From Hyphomicrobiales bacterium (lineage in GTDB: Bacteria > Pseudomonadota > Alphaproteobacteria > Rhizobiales > Devosiaceae): a DNA stretch of 64,000 nucleotides. The notes under the pieces are model-generated. The model saw only the letters and a program-made list of their open reading frames with translations, did not search any database and was not told the origin of the DNA. The DNA lies in NCBI GenBank assembly GCA_027487555.1, contig JAIYDI010000018.1, forward strand, positions 496,001 to 560,000. Direction: 5' to 3'. The position numbers were made by a program, and so were the translations under genes. Of the stretch, positions 48,901-58,766 are shown piece by piece; within the stretch, counting starts at the first letter, position 1; every line of letters starts with the position of its first letter.

Positions 48901-49075
48901 TCTGGATGGTGAGGGTGGGGCGCTCGACATTCGGTAACTCGCGGATTTCCACGCCGAAGAAGGCGGCGAGGCCGGCAACGATGATCAGCAGGTTGAGCAC
49001 GATGGCGAGCACCGGCCGCCGGACGAAGAGTGCGGCGATGTCGCCGCCGCGGGCATTTTGCGTGGAGATGGACAT
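45953..49075 (-). CDS. RND efflux transporter (HAE1/AcrB family)
   Basis: A 1040-aa inner-membrane pump. Features in order: TM1 (LAIVLNLLIIVAGLAAFFGV), porter domain with ELPNVERPTLTIQTSFSGASAETVDREL, TM4 with the proton-relay pair in TGIVVDDAIVVLENITRRRAMG, and a second half repeating the layout, with GLLITFGFALVVILLVLAAQFESV and VGIMAKNGILVVEFANQLRDRG. Such pumps take up drugs or other amphiphiles from the inner membrane and periplasm. Its adaptor is encoded 11 bp upstream. No outer-membrane channel gene is next to it, so it probably uses one encoded elsewhere. Substrates cannot be predicted. Confidence 0.96.
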   Translation of the reverse strand: MSISTQNARGGDIAALFVRRPVLAIVLNLLIIVAGLAAFFGVEIRELPNVERPTLTIQTSFSGASAETVDRELTAAIEGAVARVQGVASISSSSSYGQSRVTLTFTDGSNLDSATSDIRDALARITNRLPEGSDPPVIVKADSNAQAIIQLAMTADTMPLDDLTRLAEDVVEPRLAAVKGVADVQLNGNIDKVFEIDVDQVKLASLGLTLADIRSALSTMGFDSPAGSLNGPNQNIAIRAVAEVNTPAAFENLTIKGKTKLGDIARVIFGGGSASSGLRSDGKPGIGLGIIRQAQSNTVDISTGIKAAVADLRQALPEGVQLRVSSDDSVFISGAIHEVEGSLVIAVVAVIAIIFLFLLDWRATIIPAITMPVALIGTIAGIYIFGFSLNILTLLALVIATGIVVDDAIVVLENITRRRAMGLGPRAAAVLGTEEVFFAVVATTLTLAAVFIPLSFLPGQTGLLFREFGFTLAISVALSAVVALTLAPMLASRLLKPHSEKKPGPLQRFGGLLAGFYRVTLGWALNNPLVIIVAALLFAGSALFVFGTLRQELTPPEDRAGLFIRVSAPSTVSLDFTRTQMQKIEDLIEPLRKSGEVRSVFSIAGFGSSTNSGFLALSLAPWEERTRTQQQIAQQITGLLQQVPGVRATISQANSLGIRGGGSGLQFALLGDDYATLAAAATAIKATLDGDPKWGRVTLSYETTQPQLTVTVDREKAASLGIDINGLGTTLQAMIDGSDIGTVFIKDASYAVRLVSSANPINDPGDLQSIFIKSSDGRYVPMSTIVSLAEAPIAPSLGRENQRRAVTITAALTDGFALGDAYQQAIEIARPMLPAGASITPIAEARTIGENNNGLLITFGFALVVILLVLAAQFESVWSAVIVMATVPFGLACAIYAVLLTGGSVNVYSQIGFVLVVGIMAKNGILVVEFANQLRDRGLSVLHAVEEAANTRLRPVMMTMIATILGGLPLIVAGGAGAESRAALGWIMVGGLSLAALATLYMTPVVYLLLARFSKPRVEEEARLVRELGEAQAAAPSPAE

Positions 49076-49086
49076 CGGTCTCTCCT

Positions 49087-50331
49087 TCAGCCCTTGGGTG
49101 CCGCGGCGCCGGCCGGCTTGCCGGCGCCCGGCGCGGCGCTGTCGGGTGCTGCATCAAGCAGGCGGACGACCATGCCCTCGGCCAGTTGCTGCACGCCTTG
49201 CACCACCACCGGATCGCCCGCGGCCAAGGGCCCCTTCACCAGGACGCCGTCGGAATTGCGCTGGATGATGGTGACATCGACGCGGGTCACCTTGTCGTCC
49301 GAGAGCTTCCAGACATAGGAGCCGGTGCTTGACCACTGAATGGCGAGGGGATCGACGGCCGGAAACTGCTCGCCGGGGAACGCCATCGCCACCGAGAAGC
49401 TCATGCCGGGCCTGAGCCGCCCGTCCGCATTGCGGATGCGGGCCTCGACCCCGAGCGTGCGGCTGGTCGGATCGACCTTGTTGTCGATGGCGGTGACCTG
49501 GCCCGCAAGCGGCACCCCTGGCAGGGCGACCGCGCTGGCCTCGACCTCCGCGCCGAGCGCAATGGACGTGGCATAGCGCTCGGGCACGTAGAAGATGATC
49601 CTGAGCTCGGAACTGTCCTCGATGGTGGTGACAATGCTCTGGGTGGTGAGGCTGTTGCCGGCGCTGACTTCGAACAGTCCGACCGTACCGGCGATCGGCG
49701 TGGTGATGGTGCGCCTGTCGAGATCGAGCTGGGCGGCCGCGACGGCGAGCCGCGCATTGTCGGCAGCCAGCTGGGCGCTAGAGAGCTGCACGGCGGTGGC
49801 ACCGCTCGCGCTGGCAAGGTTCCGCGTCCGCGCGAGCGTTGCGTCGGCATCCGTTTGCGCGAGCCTGGCACGCTCGAGCGCGATACGCTCGGCGCTGTCG
49901 TCCAGCCGGCCGATGACCGCACCCGCCGCGACCTGATCGCCAGGATTGACCGCCAGGTCGGTCAGCGTTCCCGCCGCCGGAGAGACTATGGTAACCGAGC
50001 GCAACGCCGACCCTTCGCCGAGCGCTGTCAGCTTGTCGTCGATGGTGGCGAGCGTCGCAGGCGCCGTCAGCACCACGGCCGTGCGGCCGCCGCCGCGATT
50101 GCCGCCTGGTCCGCCGCCGGCCTGCTGGGCGCCCGCTGCGCCACCGCCCTGCGGCCGATTCCCCGATGGTGTGGCGGGCGCTCCGGCAGCTGCCACGTTC
50201 GCCGTTTCGGCGCCGAAGGGCAAGGCAATGCCATAGCGGGTCAGCGTGTCGCGGGCGCCCGGCACGAAAACCACGACGAGGACGGCCGCGACGAAGGCGA
50301 CCAGCAGCGAGAGGACGATCTGCCTGAGCAC
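49087..50331 (-). CDS. RND efflux periplasmic adaptor subunit (membrane fusion protein)
   Basis: A 414-aa membrane fusion protein. An N-terminal anchor helix (LSLLVAFVAAVLVVVFVPGA) is followed by a low-complexity Gly/Gln/Ala stretch (GGGAAGAQQAGGGPGGNRGGG, about residues 60-85). The lipoyl halves (TIVSPAAGTLTDLAVNPGDQV and RTITTPIAGTVGLFEVSAGN) flank a coiled-coil hairpin, and a beta-barrel and membrane-proximal domain follow (GRLRPGMSFSVAMAF). The C-terminus is again Ala/Pro/Gly-rich. It connects the RND pump with an outer-membrane channel. It is the first gene of the two-gene operon. Confidence 0.94.
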   Translation of the reverse strand: MLRQIVLSLLVAFVAAVLVVVFVPGARDTLTRYGIALPFGAETANVAAAGAPATPSGNRPQGGGAAGAQQAGGGPGGNRGGGRTAVVLTAPATLATIDDKLTALGEGSALRSVTIVSPAAGTLTDLAVNPGDQVAAGAVIGRLDDSAERIALERARLAQTDADATLARTRNLASASGATAVQLSSAQLAADNARLAVAAAQLDLDRRTITTPIAGTVGLFEVSAGNSLTTQSIVTTIEDSSELRIIFYVPERYATSIALGAEVEASAVALPGVPLAGQVTAIDNKVDPTSRTLGVEARIRNADGRLRPGMSFSVAMAFPGEQFPAVDPLAIQWSSTGSYVWKLSDDKVTRVDVTIIQRNSDGVLVKGPLAAGDPVVVQGVQQLAEGMVVRLLDAAPDSAAPGAGKPAGAAAPKG

Positions 50332-50591
50332 GTATTTATCCGTATATCAATGACTTCGGCGGCACCGAGCTGCCGTAAAACCGTTTGAATGCTAGCAGTT
50401 GGGCTGGTCACGTCAGGTTAAATTTCGGCAAGCTTCGGCCATGAGCGGGGGATTTGGCGCCACGCTCGCGCCGACGCGAGGGCTGCGGGGGCCGCATCAG
50501 TGGCCCGGCACCTGCAAGGCGCCATTGCCCCCGATGGGCACTTTCAGTAGAAGCAGCGCCAAACTCCCCTACATGCGGCAGGACACCCTTC

Positions 50592-52247
50592 ATGGCGCGC
50601 CAGTTCATCTACCACATGCATGGCCTCAACAAGGCCTATTCCAACGGCAAGAAGGTGCTCGACAATATCCACCTGAGCTTCTACCCCGACGCCAAGATCG
50701 GCGTGCTGGGTCCGAACGGCTCGGGTAAGTCGACCCTGCTGAAGATCATGGCCGGCCTCGATACCGATTTCACCGGCGAGGCCTGGGTGGCCGATGGCGC
50801 CAAGATCGGCTACCTCGCGCAGGAGCCGCAGCTCGACCCGGCCCTCGACGTCAAGGGCAACGTCATGACCGGCGTCAAGGAAAAGGCCGACGTCCTCGCG
50901 CGCTACAACGAACTGATGATGAACTATTCCGACGAGACGGCCGACGAGGCGACGAAGCTCCAGGATATCATCGACAGCCAGAACCTGTGGGATCTCGACA
51001 GCCAGGTCGAAGTCGCCATGGAGGCCCTCGGCTGCCCACCAGGCGATGCGTCGGTCGACAAGCTCTCGGGCGGTGAAAAGCGCCGCGTGGCGCTCTGCGC
51101 GCTGCTGCTCTCGAAGCCCGACCTGCTGCTGCTCGACGAACCGACCAACCATCTCGACGCGGAAACCACCGCCTGGCTCGAAAACCACCTGCGCGAGTTT
51201 GCCGGCGCGGTCCTGATCATCACCCACGATCGCTATTTCCTCGACAATGTGACGGGCTGGATCCTCGAGCTCGACCGCGGCCGCGGCATTCCCTACGAGG
51301 GCAATTACTCCGCCTATCTCGGCGCCAAGGCCAAGCGCTTCGCGCAGGAGCAGAGCGAAGACGCCGCCCGCGCCAAGGTGCTCGAGCGCGAAAAGGAATG
51401 GATGGGTCTCAGCCCGCAGGCCCGTATGGCCAAGTCAAAGGCCCGTATCCGCGCCTATGACGAGCTGGTGAAGGTCAACGAGGCGCGTACCCTCAGCCAC
51501 ACCGCGCAGATCATCATTCCGCCCGGCGAGCGGCTGGGGCAGAACGTCATCAATGTCGAGGGCGTCACCAAGTCCTATGGCGACCGGGTGCTGATCGACA
51601 ACCTCACCTTCAAGCTGCCGCCGGGCGGCATTGTCGGCATTATCGGGCCGAACGGCGTGGGCAAGACGACGCTGTTCCGCATGCTGACCGGGCAGGAAAA
51701 GCCGGATTCGGGCGCCATCACCGTCGCCGACAATGTGCATATGGGCTATGTCGACCAGAGCCGCGACACGCTCGCCGCCAACAAGACCGTGTGGGAGGAA
51801 ATCTCCGGCGGCAACGATATCCTCATGCTGGGCAAGCGCGAAATGAACTCGCGCGCCTATACCTCTGCCTTCAACTTCAAGGGCGGCGACCAGCAGCAGA
51901 AGGTCGGCAATCTCTCGGGCGGCCAGCGCAACCGCGTGCATCTGGCGAAGATGCTGAAGTCGGGCGCCAACGTGTTGCTCCTCGACGAACCCACCAACGA
52001 TCTCGATACCGAAACCCTCGCCGCGCTTGAAGAGGCGCTCGAGGAATTCGCCGGCTGCGCCGTGATCATCAGCCACGATCGTATGTTCCTCGATCGCCTC
52101 GCGACCCACATGCTGGCCTATGAAGGCAACAGCCATTTCGAGTGGTTCGAGGGCAATTTCCAGGATTACGAGCAGGACAAGATCCGGCGCCTCGGCGCGG
52201 ACTCGGTGAACAACCACAAGGTCTCGTACAAGAAGCTGACCCGCTAA
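50592..52247 (+). CDS. ettA: Energy-dependent translational throttle protein EttA (ABC-F)
   Basis: A 551-aa soluble ABC-F protein that binds the ribosomal E site and gates entry into elongation according to ATP/ADP. Two ABC domains are present: the first Walker [10 protein letters not shown] at residues 40-48, signature [15 protein letters not shown] and [15 protein letters not shown]; the second [11 protein letters not shown] near 355, [15 protein letters not shown] and [14 protein letters not shown]. The linker between them ([20 protein letters not shown]) is typical. The ATG at 50592 gives the canonical [16 protein letters not shown] start. A degenerate second copy of the 3' end lies at about 53584-53697. 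Confidence 0.96.
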   Translation: MARQFIYHMHGLNKAYSNGKKVLDNIHLSFYPDAKIGVLGPNGSGKSTLLKIMAGLDTDFTGEAWVADGAKIGYLAQEPQLDPALDVKGNVMTGVKEKADVLARYNELMMNYSDETADEATKLQDIIDSQNLWDLDSQVEVAMEALGCPPGDASVDKLSGGEKRRVALCALLLSKPDLLLLDEPTNHLDAETTAWLENHLREFAGAVLIITHDRYFLDNVTGWILELDRGRGIPYEGNYSAYLGAKAKRFAQEQSEDAARAKVLEREKEWMGLSPQARMAKSKARIRAYDELVKVNEARTLSHTAQIIIPPGERLGQNVINVEGVTKSYGDRVLIDNLTFKLPPGGIVGIIGPNGVGKTTLFRMLTGQEKPDSGAITVADNVHMGYVDQSRDTLAANKTVWEEISGGNDILMLGKREMNSRAYTSAFNFKGGDQQQKVGNLSGGQRNRVHLAKMLKSGANVLLLDEPTNDLDTETLAALEEALEEFAGCAVIISHDRMFLDRLATHMLAYEGNSHFEWFEGNFQDYEQDKIRRLGADSVNNHKVSYKKLTR

Positions 52248-52252
52248 ACGCC

Positions 52253-53512
52253 ATGGCACCCGCGTCGACCATCGTGATGGCCGGCGCGGCCATTGTCGAT
52301 ATCACCCCGAAGCCGGGCCTCGAGATGTGCGGCTATGCCGCCCGCACCGAGCCGGCCGCTGGCACGCATGATCCGCTGACGGCGCGCGCGCTGGTCATCG
52401 ATGACACGGCGCTTGTCGTCGCCGATGTGCTCGGGTTCGCGCCCGAAAGCTGCGCCCGCATCCGCGCACGTTCCGGGTTCGCGGATGATCGGGTGGTGGT
52501 CATCGCCACCCACACCCATGGCGGGCCGATGCCGGGCGGCTGTGGCGGCCCGGCCGATCCGGATTTTCTCGCGCAGCTCGAGGATGGCTGCGTCGCCGCA
52601 CTTCGGCAGGCGGCGTCAAAGCGGCAGAAGGCGCGGCTCCTTGCCGGCAACGGTACCGATCCCGGCATCGCCTTCAACCGCCGCAGCGCAGGCGGCCCCA
52701 TCGACCCCAATGTGCCGGTGCTGCGCGTCGAAGCCGAGGGTGGCGCGGTGCTGGCCGTCGCCTTCGCCCATGGCTGCCACCCCGTGGTGCTCGGCGCTGG
52801 CAACCGCCTCTACACGGGGGATTTTCCGCATTATGCCCGCGTCGCCGTCGAGGCCGCGCATCCGGGCGCCGTGGCTTTGTTCCTGCCGGGATGTTCGGGC
52901 GATGTCAGCACCGGCCACTCGCCCGAATCCTCGATCAGCACCGATGTGCCGCCCGACCGCACCTACGCAGAGGCGCAGCGCCTGGGCGAAAAGCTGGCGC
53001 ACTCGGTCGGTATCGCAGAGCTGACGCCGCTCACGGGGCCCGTCGCTGCCGCGAGCCGCGCGGTCGAATTACCGTTCGCGCGCAATGAGGTGGGCGATCT
53101 CGACACCCTCGCCGCCGAGTGGGAGTCTCTTGCCGCCAACGCTGCCGCACCCGCCTGGGCGGTGCTATATCGGCACTGGGCGCAATGGGCCAAAACCACC
53201 GCCCGCGCGCCTTTGACGCCGTGGCAGGGGAGGGTGACCTCTTTCGATTGGGCGGGGTTGAAGCTGGTGTTCCTGCCCTGCGAAATCTTCGCCGAAACCG
53301 CGCTTTCGCTCCGCGCCGCGCTGCCCGCCGCGCCGGTTCCGTTCGTCATCAGCCTCACCGATGGCGTGCCGGGCTATATCCCGCCGCGCGCGGCCTTCCC
53401 GCATGGCGGCTACGAAGTGCTCGAAGCCCACCGCTACTACGGCCAACCCGCCGCATTTGCCGAAGGGTGCGCGGAGAGATTGGTGGGGGAGCTGGGCCAG
53501 AGCTCAAATTGA
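52253..53512 (+). CDS. Neutral/alkaline ceramidase-like protein
   Basis: A 419-aa protein resembling the N-terminal catalytic domain of neutral/alkaline ceramidases. Features: AAIVDITPKPGLEMCGYAAR, ALVVADVLGF, the zinc-ligand-like THTHGGP (His87, His89), FAHGCHPVVLG and FLPGCSGDV. Full ceramidases are about 650 aa with a signal peptide and a C-terminal Ig-like domain; both are absent here, so ceramide as substrate is doubtful. The ATG is five bases after the ettA stop, so it is co-transcribed with ettA. It is bracketed by ettA and the relic of a second ettA 3' end. Confidence 0.8.
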   Translation: MAPASTIVMAGAAIVDITPKPGLEMCGYAARTEPAAGTHDPLTARALVIDDTALVVADVLGFAPESCARIRARSGFADDRVVVIATHTHGGPMPGGCGGPADPDFLAQLEDGCVAALRQAASKRQKARLLAGNGTDPGIAFNRRSAGGPIDPNVPVLRVEAEGGAVLAVAFAHGCHPVVLGAGNRLYTGDFPHYARVAVEAAHPGAVALFLPGCSGDVSTGHSPESSISTDVPPDRTYAEAQRLGEKLAHSVGIAELTPLTGPVAAASRAVELPFARNEVGDLDTLAAEWESLAANAAAPAWAVLYRHWAQWAKTTARAPLTPWQGRVTSFDWAGLKLVFLPCEIFAETALSLRAALPAAPVPFVISLTDGVPGYIPPRAAFPHGGYEVLEAHRYYGQPAAFAEGCAERLVGELGQSSN

Positions 53513-53981
53513 GAGCGCCAGAACGTGAGGTACAAGTACGGGATGCTTACGCAAATGCTTCGCGCCCCACATTCTGGATTTGATGGCAACAGCCATTTCA
53601 ATTTGTTCGAGGGCAATTCTAGGTTACGACCAGAACAGAATTCGCCGCCGACATCATGAAAAACCATAAGGTCACATACAAAAGCCGACGCGGTAAGAGG
53701 CCAGATCGCCGACTGCCGGCCGCCAAAGCGGCTGCTAAGTTCTGGCCGATTCGGGGTGGGTGGCGGACATATGGTTTTGCTTGCCGACACGAATAATTGA
53801 ATGTCGACCTACCGCTAGCATGGGCATGAGGCATCAGTCTGAATTTTGCGAAAGCACTAGAGCTGCGATGGCGTGCAGCGAACGGCACCGCTGAATTGCG
53901 ACACTAGTTCATCCCTGCATCCCAGTGTCTCAGCAACTTCGTTGAATGGTTCAAATATCTGTCATGCGAATGCGAGTATGA
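53513..53981. other. Gene-free junction at the start of the AT-richer patch
   Basis: About 470 bp between the ceramidase-like gene and the stop of the 319-aa unknown gene. The ettA relic occupies 53584-53697. After it the base composition shifts visibly toward A+T, and frames are short. No tRNA, integrase or transposase remnant was recognised, and no clear target-site duplication. Confidence 0.6.
53584..53697 (+). pseudogene. ettA: Decayed duplicate of the ettA 3' end
   Basis: The stretch repeats the last 130 bases or so of ettA (52122-52247) with many substitutions and small deletions. GGCAACAGCCATTTC and TTCGAGGGCAATT are identical, and further on the two align through CATAAGGTCACATACAAA against CACAAGGTCTCGTACAAG. 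Translated, DGNSHFNLFEGN is followed by frameshifts and then KNHKVTYK. The level of divergence suggests an old copy or one from a related genome. It marks a past recombination or insertion next to ettA. Confidence 0.85.
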
Positions 53982-54941
53982 TTAGAATCTACCTATATAT
54001 TCTCTCCTAGGCTCATCTTCAGTAAGCGAAATCAGCGTGTACGATCGCCGCGCGATAACGCCATCACGAAGCACTTCACGAACCTTAAGGCTAGCAATTA
54101 CCGGCTGATTGAGCATGCCTGCGAGCATTCCCGACAATGTCTCCGTACTAATGGTGCGCGATACCCGCCCCGAAATCACGCCACCTGTGTGTCCAAGTAG
54201 TTCGAACATATGTGTTTGAGGGAGTAGGCCGCTTAGCACACCCAGTTGCTCTTCTTCGTGTTCTTCCACCGTCGAGGTTAGGCCGCGTTTTGTCGCGCGC
54301 TCAACTGCTGCGGTGTCGACCTGCATCTCCTCGGCCCCGGTAACTAGGCGAAGAGTGGCGTGGTTAGAGGCGAGCAAGGAAAAAAAATCGTTGGCAGTTG
54401 CCAGTGACCGTTGGTCTGTCACTTCTAGAATTTGTTCGAATGCCTCTTCGTTCTGGTCAGCAAACGCTTCGAGCAGGCGCGTGGCCTTTGTGACCGCCGC
54501 CTTGAGCGGTGTGTCCCAGAGGCTTGCCTCCTGATCTATTTCTTCAAGCAAAAACCCGAACGACCCCCTCATCACACCAGTGATGTGGAGCTTGGCGTCT
54601 TCATGCGCCGGCAGCGGTCCTCGCTGACCAAGTCCCTCCCGGTCGTCAATGAGGAGTTTGGCAACTAAGTCCTGAAACTTACTAATAGCCATTCCGCCAA
54701 AACCACTCTCAACGCCTATGTTGCCAAACACAGGAGCGCCACCAAAAAACAAGGCGGCAGACGCCGATGTCTCCTCTGCTGAGGCGATGGAGTCCGAGAG
54801 CTGTTCCTGTAGTTGCGTCTTGCGCCCCTCAAGACTTAATCGCCCAAAATAATCGTTAGCGTCAATTGTGCTCAATACGCTGTCGACAGAAGATAGCTCG
54901 GCGGCAACACGCTTTGCTTGAATACGCCGTGATGCACTCAT
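53982..54941 (-). CDS. Unknown partner of the DUF6932-like nucleotidyltransferase
   Basis: A 319-aa soluble protein of unknown function. The N-terminal 60 residues are helical (RIQAKRVAAELSSVDSVLST, LSLEGRKTQLQEQLSDSI). A Gly-rich part follows (SAALFFGGAPVFGNIGVESGFGGMAISKFQDLVAKLL), then a long helical middle (LKAAVTKATRLLEAFADQNEEAFEQIL) and an acidic loop (TVEEHEEEQLG). The C-terminal 70 residues look like a small beta-barrel or SH3-like domain (GGVISGRVSRTISTETL, RSYTLISLTEDEP). Its ATG overlaps the nucleotidyltransferase stop by four bases (ATGA). The DNA is AT-richer than its neighbours, which suggests transfer. It may be the antitoxin, target or effector partner; this is inference. Confidence 0.75.
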   Translation of the reverse strand: MSASRRIQAKRVAAELSSVDSVLSTIDANDYFGRLSLEGRKTQLQEQLSDSIASAEETSASAALFFGGAPVFGNIGVESGFGGMAISKFQDLVAKLLIDDREGLGQRGPLPAHEDAKLHITGVMRGSFGFLLEEIDQEASLWDTPLKAAVTKATRLLEAFADQNEEAFEQILEVTDQRSLATANDFFSLLASNHATLRLVTGAEEMQVDTAAVERATKRGLTSTVEEHEEEQLGVLSGLLPQTHMFELLGHTGGVISGRVSRTISTETLSGMLAGMLNQPVIASLKVREVLRDGVIARRSYTLISLTEDEPRREYIGRF

Positions 54942-55522
54942 GGTCCAACTCCCGGCAGCCCAGCCAATCCAGCGTCGACGGCGGCGACGGCCGCTGCTTC
55001 GTTCGGATCTGCTAGCGGCACCTCCAACATTCCCTTCCACAGGTCGTCCACCCGCCTGTGAGAAAACAGGCCGAACCAGTACCTAGTTTGCCTTGCTATG
55101 TTCTCTGGAGGCTGGCTAAAATCCAACCAGAAAGCGTCTAGCATATAAGCCTGCCTAACGGCACTTCGTTCAAATAGATGATTGTTTGTCTGAAGGAACT
55201 GGTTGGCTGCCTGGCCTCCAGCCAACAGCACGTGCGGTGGGTAAAAGAGCGTAATTACATCCAAATCATTGGGCACTTTATCTTCAACGAAACTTCCATC
55301 TAGCCACTGGAATCCTGAAGTTATACCGACACGACGAAGCTCTCGCCGATGTGTCAGCCAGCCGCGGAGAATGTCCAGGCGACGTTGTGATGTGCCGAGC
55401 GCGCGTGTGACTTCTAGGCAGGTTGTCACATACGGGCTCATGTCCGAATGTGCTCCTCCAGGACCCTGCTGTCCCACATATGGCGGGATAACACCCTGCG
55501 TAGTGAAACTCGGAATTGCCAA
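54938..55522 (-). CDS. DUF6932-like nucleotidyltransferase-fold protein
   Basis: A 194-aa protein if started at TTG 55522, which gives the family-like beginning MAIPSFTTQGVIPPYVG and has a GGGGGTAGAG site just upstream. The frame is open to 55768, adding up to 82 Arg/Ser-rich residues that look non-coding, but a longer protein cannot be excluded. The polymerase-beta-type motif is clear: WLDGSFVEDKVPNDLDVITLF (Gly76-Ser77, Asp86, Asp88). This fold occurs in minimal nucleotidyltransferases of toxin-antitoxin systems. The gene is first in a two-gene unit with the 319-aa protein and faces away from argG's end, on the same strand. Low-GC codons point to acquisition. Confidence 0.75.
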   Translation of the reverse strand: MAIPSFTTQGVIPPYVGQQGPGGAHSDMSPYVTTCLEVTRALGTSQRRLDILRGWLTHRRELRRVGITSGFQWLDGSFVEDKVPNDLDVITLFYPPHVLLAGGQAANQFLQTNNHLFERSAVRQAYMLDAFWLDFSQPPENIARQTRYWFGLFSHRRVDDLWKGMLEVPLADPNEAAAVAAVDAGLAGLPGVGP

Positions 55523-55765
55523 CTCTACCCCCACATTACTAGGAGTACTATCGCTTACAGAAAGCGAAGTGTCGATGCGATAGTGACGTCTTGTGTGCGT
55601 ACGTCGCCTGTACTCAACAACTAGAGGCGCGACTCTCAAGCGCACCGAGTTACAGTGCCCTCGACTGAGACGGGGCCGGTGGCTGACAGATGGCTTTGTA
55701 TCCACCCGAAGTCTCAGGCAGTCATTTGCCCAGCCATTCTCCATAGGCGCATGGCCTGCTCGCCT

Positions 55766-55790
55766 CAAATCGTGCCACAGGCACGATTTG
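55766..55790. terminator. Perfect inverted repeat downstream of argG
   Basis: CAAATCGTGCC and GGCACGATTTG form an 11-bp perfect stem with a three-base loop, 17 bp after the argG stop on the minus strand. There is no T-run. It sits exactly at the border between argG and the AT-richer patch, so it may be a terminator or a REP-like border element. Confidence 0.6.
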
Positions 55791-55806
55791 CCCCACGGGC
55801 CGGCTT

Positions 55807-57186
<1,380 letters not shown>

Positions 57187-57294
57187 TCAAATCTGAGGCG
57201 GCTCGCCTAGCGGGGCCCATGCCGGTTCTGCGCTGGCTTGACCCGTGCGCTGTCGCGGCTCAGATGGGGACCGCAACACGAGAGATGCGCGAAG

Positions 57295-58059
57295 ATGCCC
57301 GACTGGTCCCCGTCGAAATATCTGCAATTCGCCGACGAGCGCACCCGCGCCGCGCGGGATCTGCTGGCGCAGGTGCCGCTCACAGCGCCGCGGCGCGTCG
57401 TCGACATGGGCTCTGGGCCCGGGAATTCCACAGAGTTGCTGGTCGAGCGCTTCCCCGATGCCGAAATGATCGGGCTCGACAATTCCCCCGCCATGCTGGA
57501 GGAGGCGCGGCTGCGGCTGCCGAATGTGCGGTTCGACATGGCCGACGCGGCCACTTGGGTGCCGGAGCCGGGTACCGATCTCGTCTTCGCCAACGCCATC
57601 TACCAATGGGTGCCCGATCATCTCGCGGCGCTGGAGCGGGTGGCCGCGGCCTTGCCCGAGGGTGGCGTGCTCGCCGTGCAGATGCCCGACAATATGGGCG
57701 AGCCGAGCCATGTGGCGATGAATGTCGTCGGCCTTGGCGGGCCCTGGGCCAGCCGCCTCAGGGGCAAGCCGCGCCCGCCACTGCCGCCGGTGGCAAAATA
57801 CTACGACCGCCTCAAGCCGCATCTCGGTGCGCTCGATATCTGGCACAGCGTCTATAACCACGTGCTCGATGGCCCGGCCGCCGTGGTCGAGTGGGTGAAG
57901 GGCACGGGGCTCCGACCTTTCCTCGAGCCGCTGACGGCGGACGAGCAGACTGAGTATCTGAAGCGCTATCTCGAGCAGATCGGCTCGGCCTATCCGCCCC
58001 GCGCGGATGGCAAGGTACTGCTGCGCTTCCCCAGGCTGTTCATCGTCGGGGTGAAGTAA
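57295..58059 (+). CDS. tam: Trans-aconitate 2-methyltransferase
   Basis: A 254-aa SAM-dependent methyltransferase that methylates trans-aconitate, a by-product of the citrate cycle that inhibits aconitase. The whole N-terminal half follows E. coli Tam: PDWSPSKYLQFADERTRAARDLL, SAM motif VVDMGSGPGNSTELLVERFP, IGLDNSPAMLEEARLRLP and LVFANAIYQWVPDHLAAL. Length matches (about 252 aa). The ATG at 57295 has GAGAG and GAAG upstream and gives the canonical start; a longer in-frame start exists at 57238. It is divergent from argG. Confidence 0.93.
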   Translation: MPDWSPSKYLQFADERTRAARDLLAQVPLTAPRRVVDMGSGPGNSTELLVERFPDAEMIGLDNSPAMLEEARLRLPNVRFDMADAATWVPEPGTDLVFANAIYQWVPDHLAALERVAAALPEGGVLAVQMPDNMGEPSHVAMNVVGLGGPWASRLRGKPRPPLPPVAKYYDRLKPHLGALDIWHSVYNHVLDGPAAVVEWVKGTGLRPFLEPLTADEQTEYLKRYLEQIGSAYPPRADGKVLLRFPRLFIVGVK

Positions 58060-58126
58060 CGGCGATCTTTGTTGGTCGCGCTGCCGAACCGGAAAACCGT
58101 TGCCACTTTTCCCGGCAGCGCTCCGC

Positions 58127-58696
58127 TCACCCCGCCAGCGGACTCACCCCGAACAGAATCTGGTGCAGGCCGAACAGCAGGGCGAGGGTAACGACGACGC
58201 CGATGCCGAGCGCCAGCGCATCGCCCCGCCAGCTGGTGGCTACGGGCTTAAGTCCCGGTCGGCGGAAGCTCGCAACCAGCGTGACAATGGCCCAGATCAG
58301 CGCCACGCCGAACAGCAGCACGCCTGCGGCATCGCCATTCGCGAGGAGGTGGCCCACCGCCCAGAGGATGGTGCCGATCAGCATCGGGTGCTGCAGGGTT
58401 TGCTTGATATAGCCGGTCGGCAATTGGCTCGCGGCAAGCAGCACGATGCCGATCGCAACGAGCAGATGCGCAACGTGCAGCCCCCATTCGGGCGGCAGGT
58501 AGAGCAGCGGCGCTTCGGCCCGATACAGCACATAGCCCCAGATGATCAGGGCGAAGCCGATGAGCGATGCCACGGCATAGATGCCCTTCCACCGCATCGG
58601 CGATAGCGCCACCTGGCTGGCGCGAAGGTCGGGGGCGACGACGCGGATGGAATGGATGCCGAAGAAGATGACGAGGCCGGCGATCAGCACAAGCAT
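58127..58696 (-). CDS. NnrU-family membrane protein
   Basis: A 189-aa integral membrane protein with about five to six helices and the NnrU pattern: GLVIFFGIHSIRVVAPDLRASQ, RWKGIYAVASLIGFALIIWGY, LQHPMLIGTILWAVGHLLANGDAAGVLLFG. NnrU is required for nitric oxide/nitrite metabolism in Rhodobacter, but many family members lie away from denitrification genes, and none is seen here. It faces tam convergently with a gap of about 65 bp. Confidence 0.9.
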   Translation of the reverse strand: MLVLIAGLVIFFGIHSIRVVAPDLRASQVALSPMRWKGIYAVASLIGFALIIWGYVLYRAEAPLLYLPPEWGLHVAHLLVAIGIVLLAASQLPTGYIKQTLQHPMLIGTILWAVGHLLANGDAAGVLLFGVALIWAIVTLVASFRRPGLKPVATSWRGDALALGIGVVVTLALLFGLHQILFGVSPLAG

Positions 58697-58766
58697 GGGC
58701 GTTCTCCCTGTAGCACGAGCTTAGCCTCTGGCACGGCGCGGAGATAGCCAATCGCCGGAGTTCTCC

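Noticed and set aside
55523..55768. An N-terminal extension of 82 residues on the nucleotidyltransferase
   Set aside because: The residues are Arg/Ser/His-rich without conserved pattern, and the family-like beginning starts at TTG 55522. Not fully excluded.
53513..55806. A complete integrative element with integrase and att repeats
   Set aside because: No integrase, transposase, tRNA or clear direct repeat at both ends was seen; only the ettA relic and composition shift support an island.
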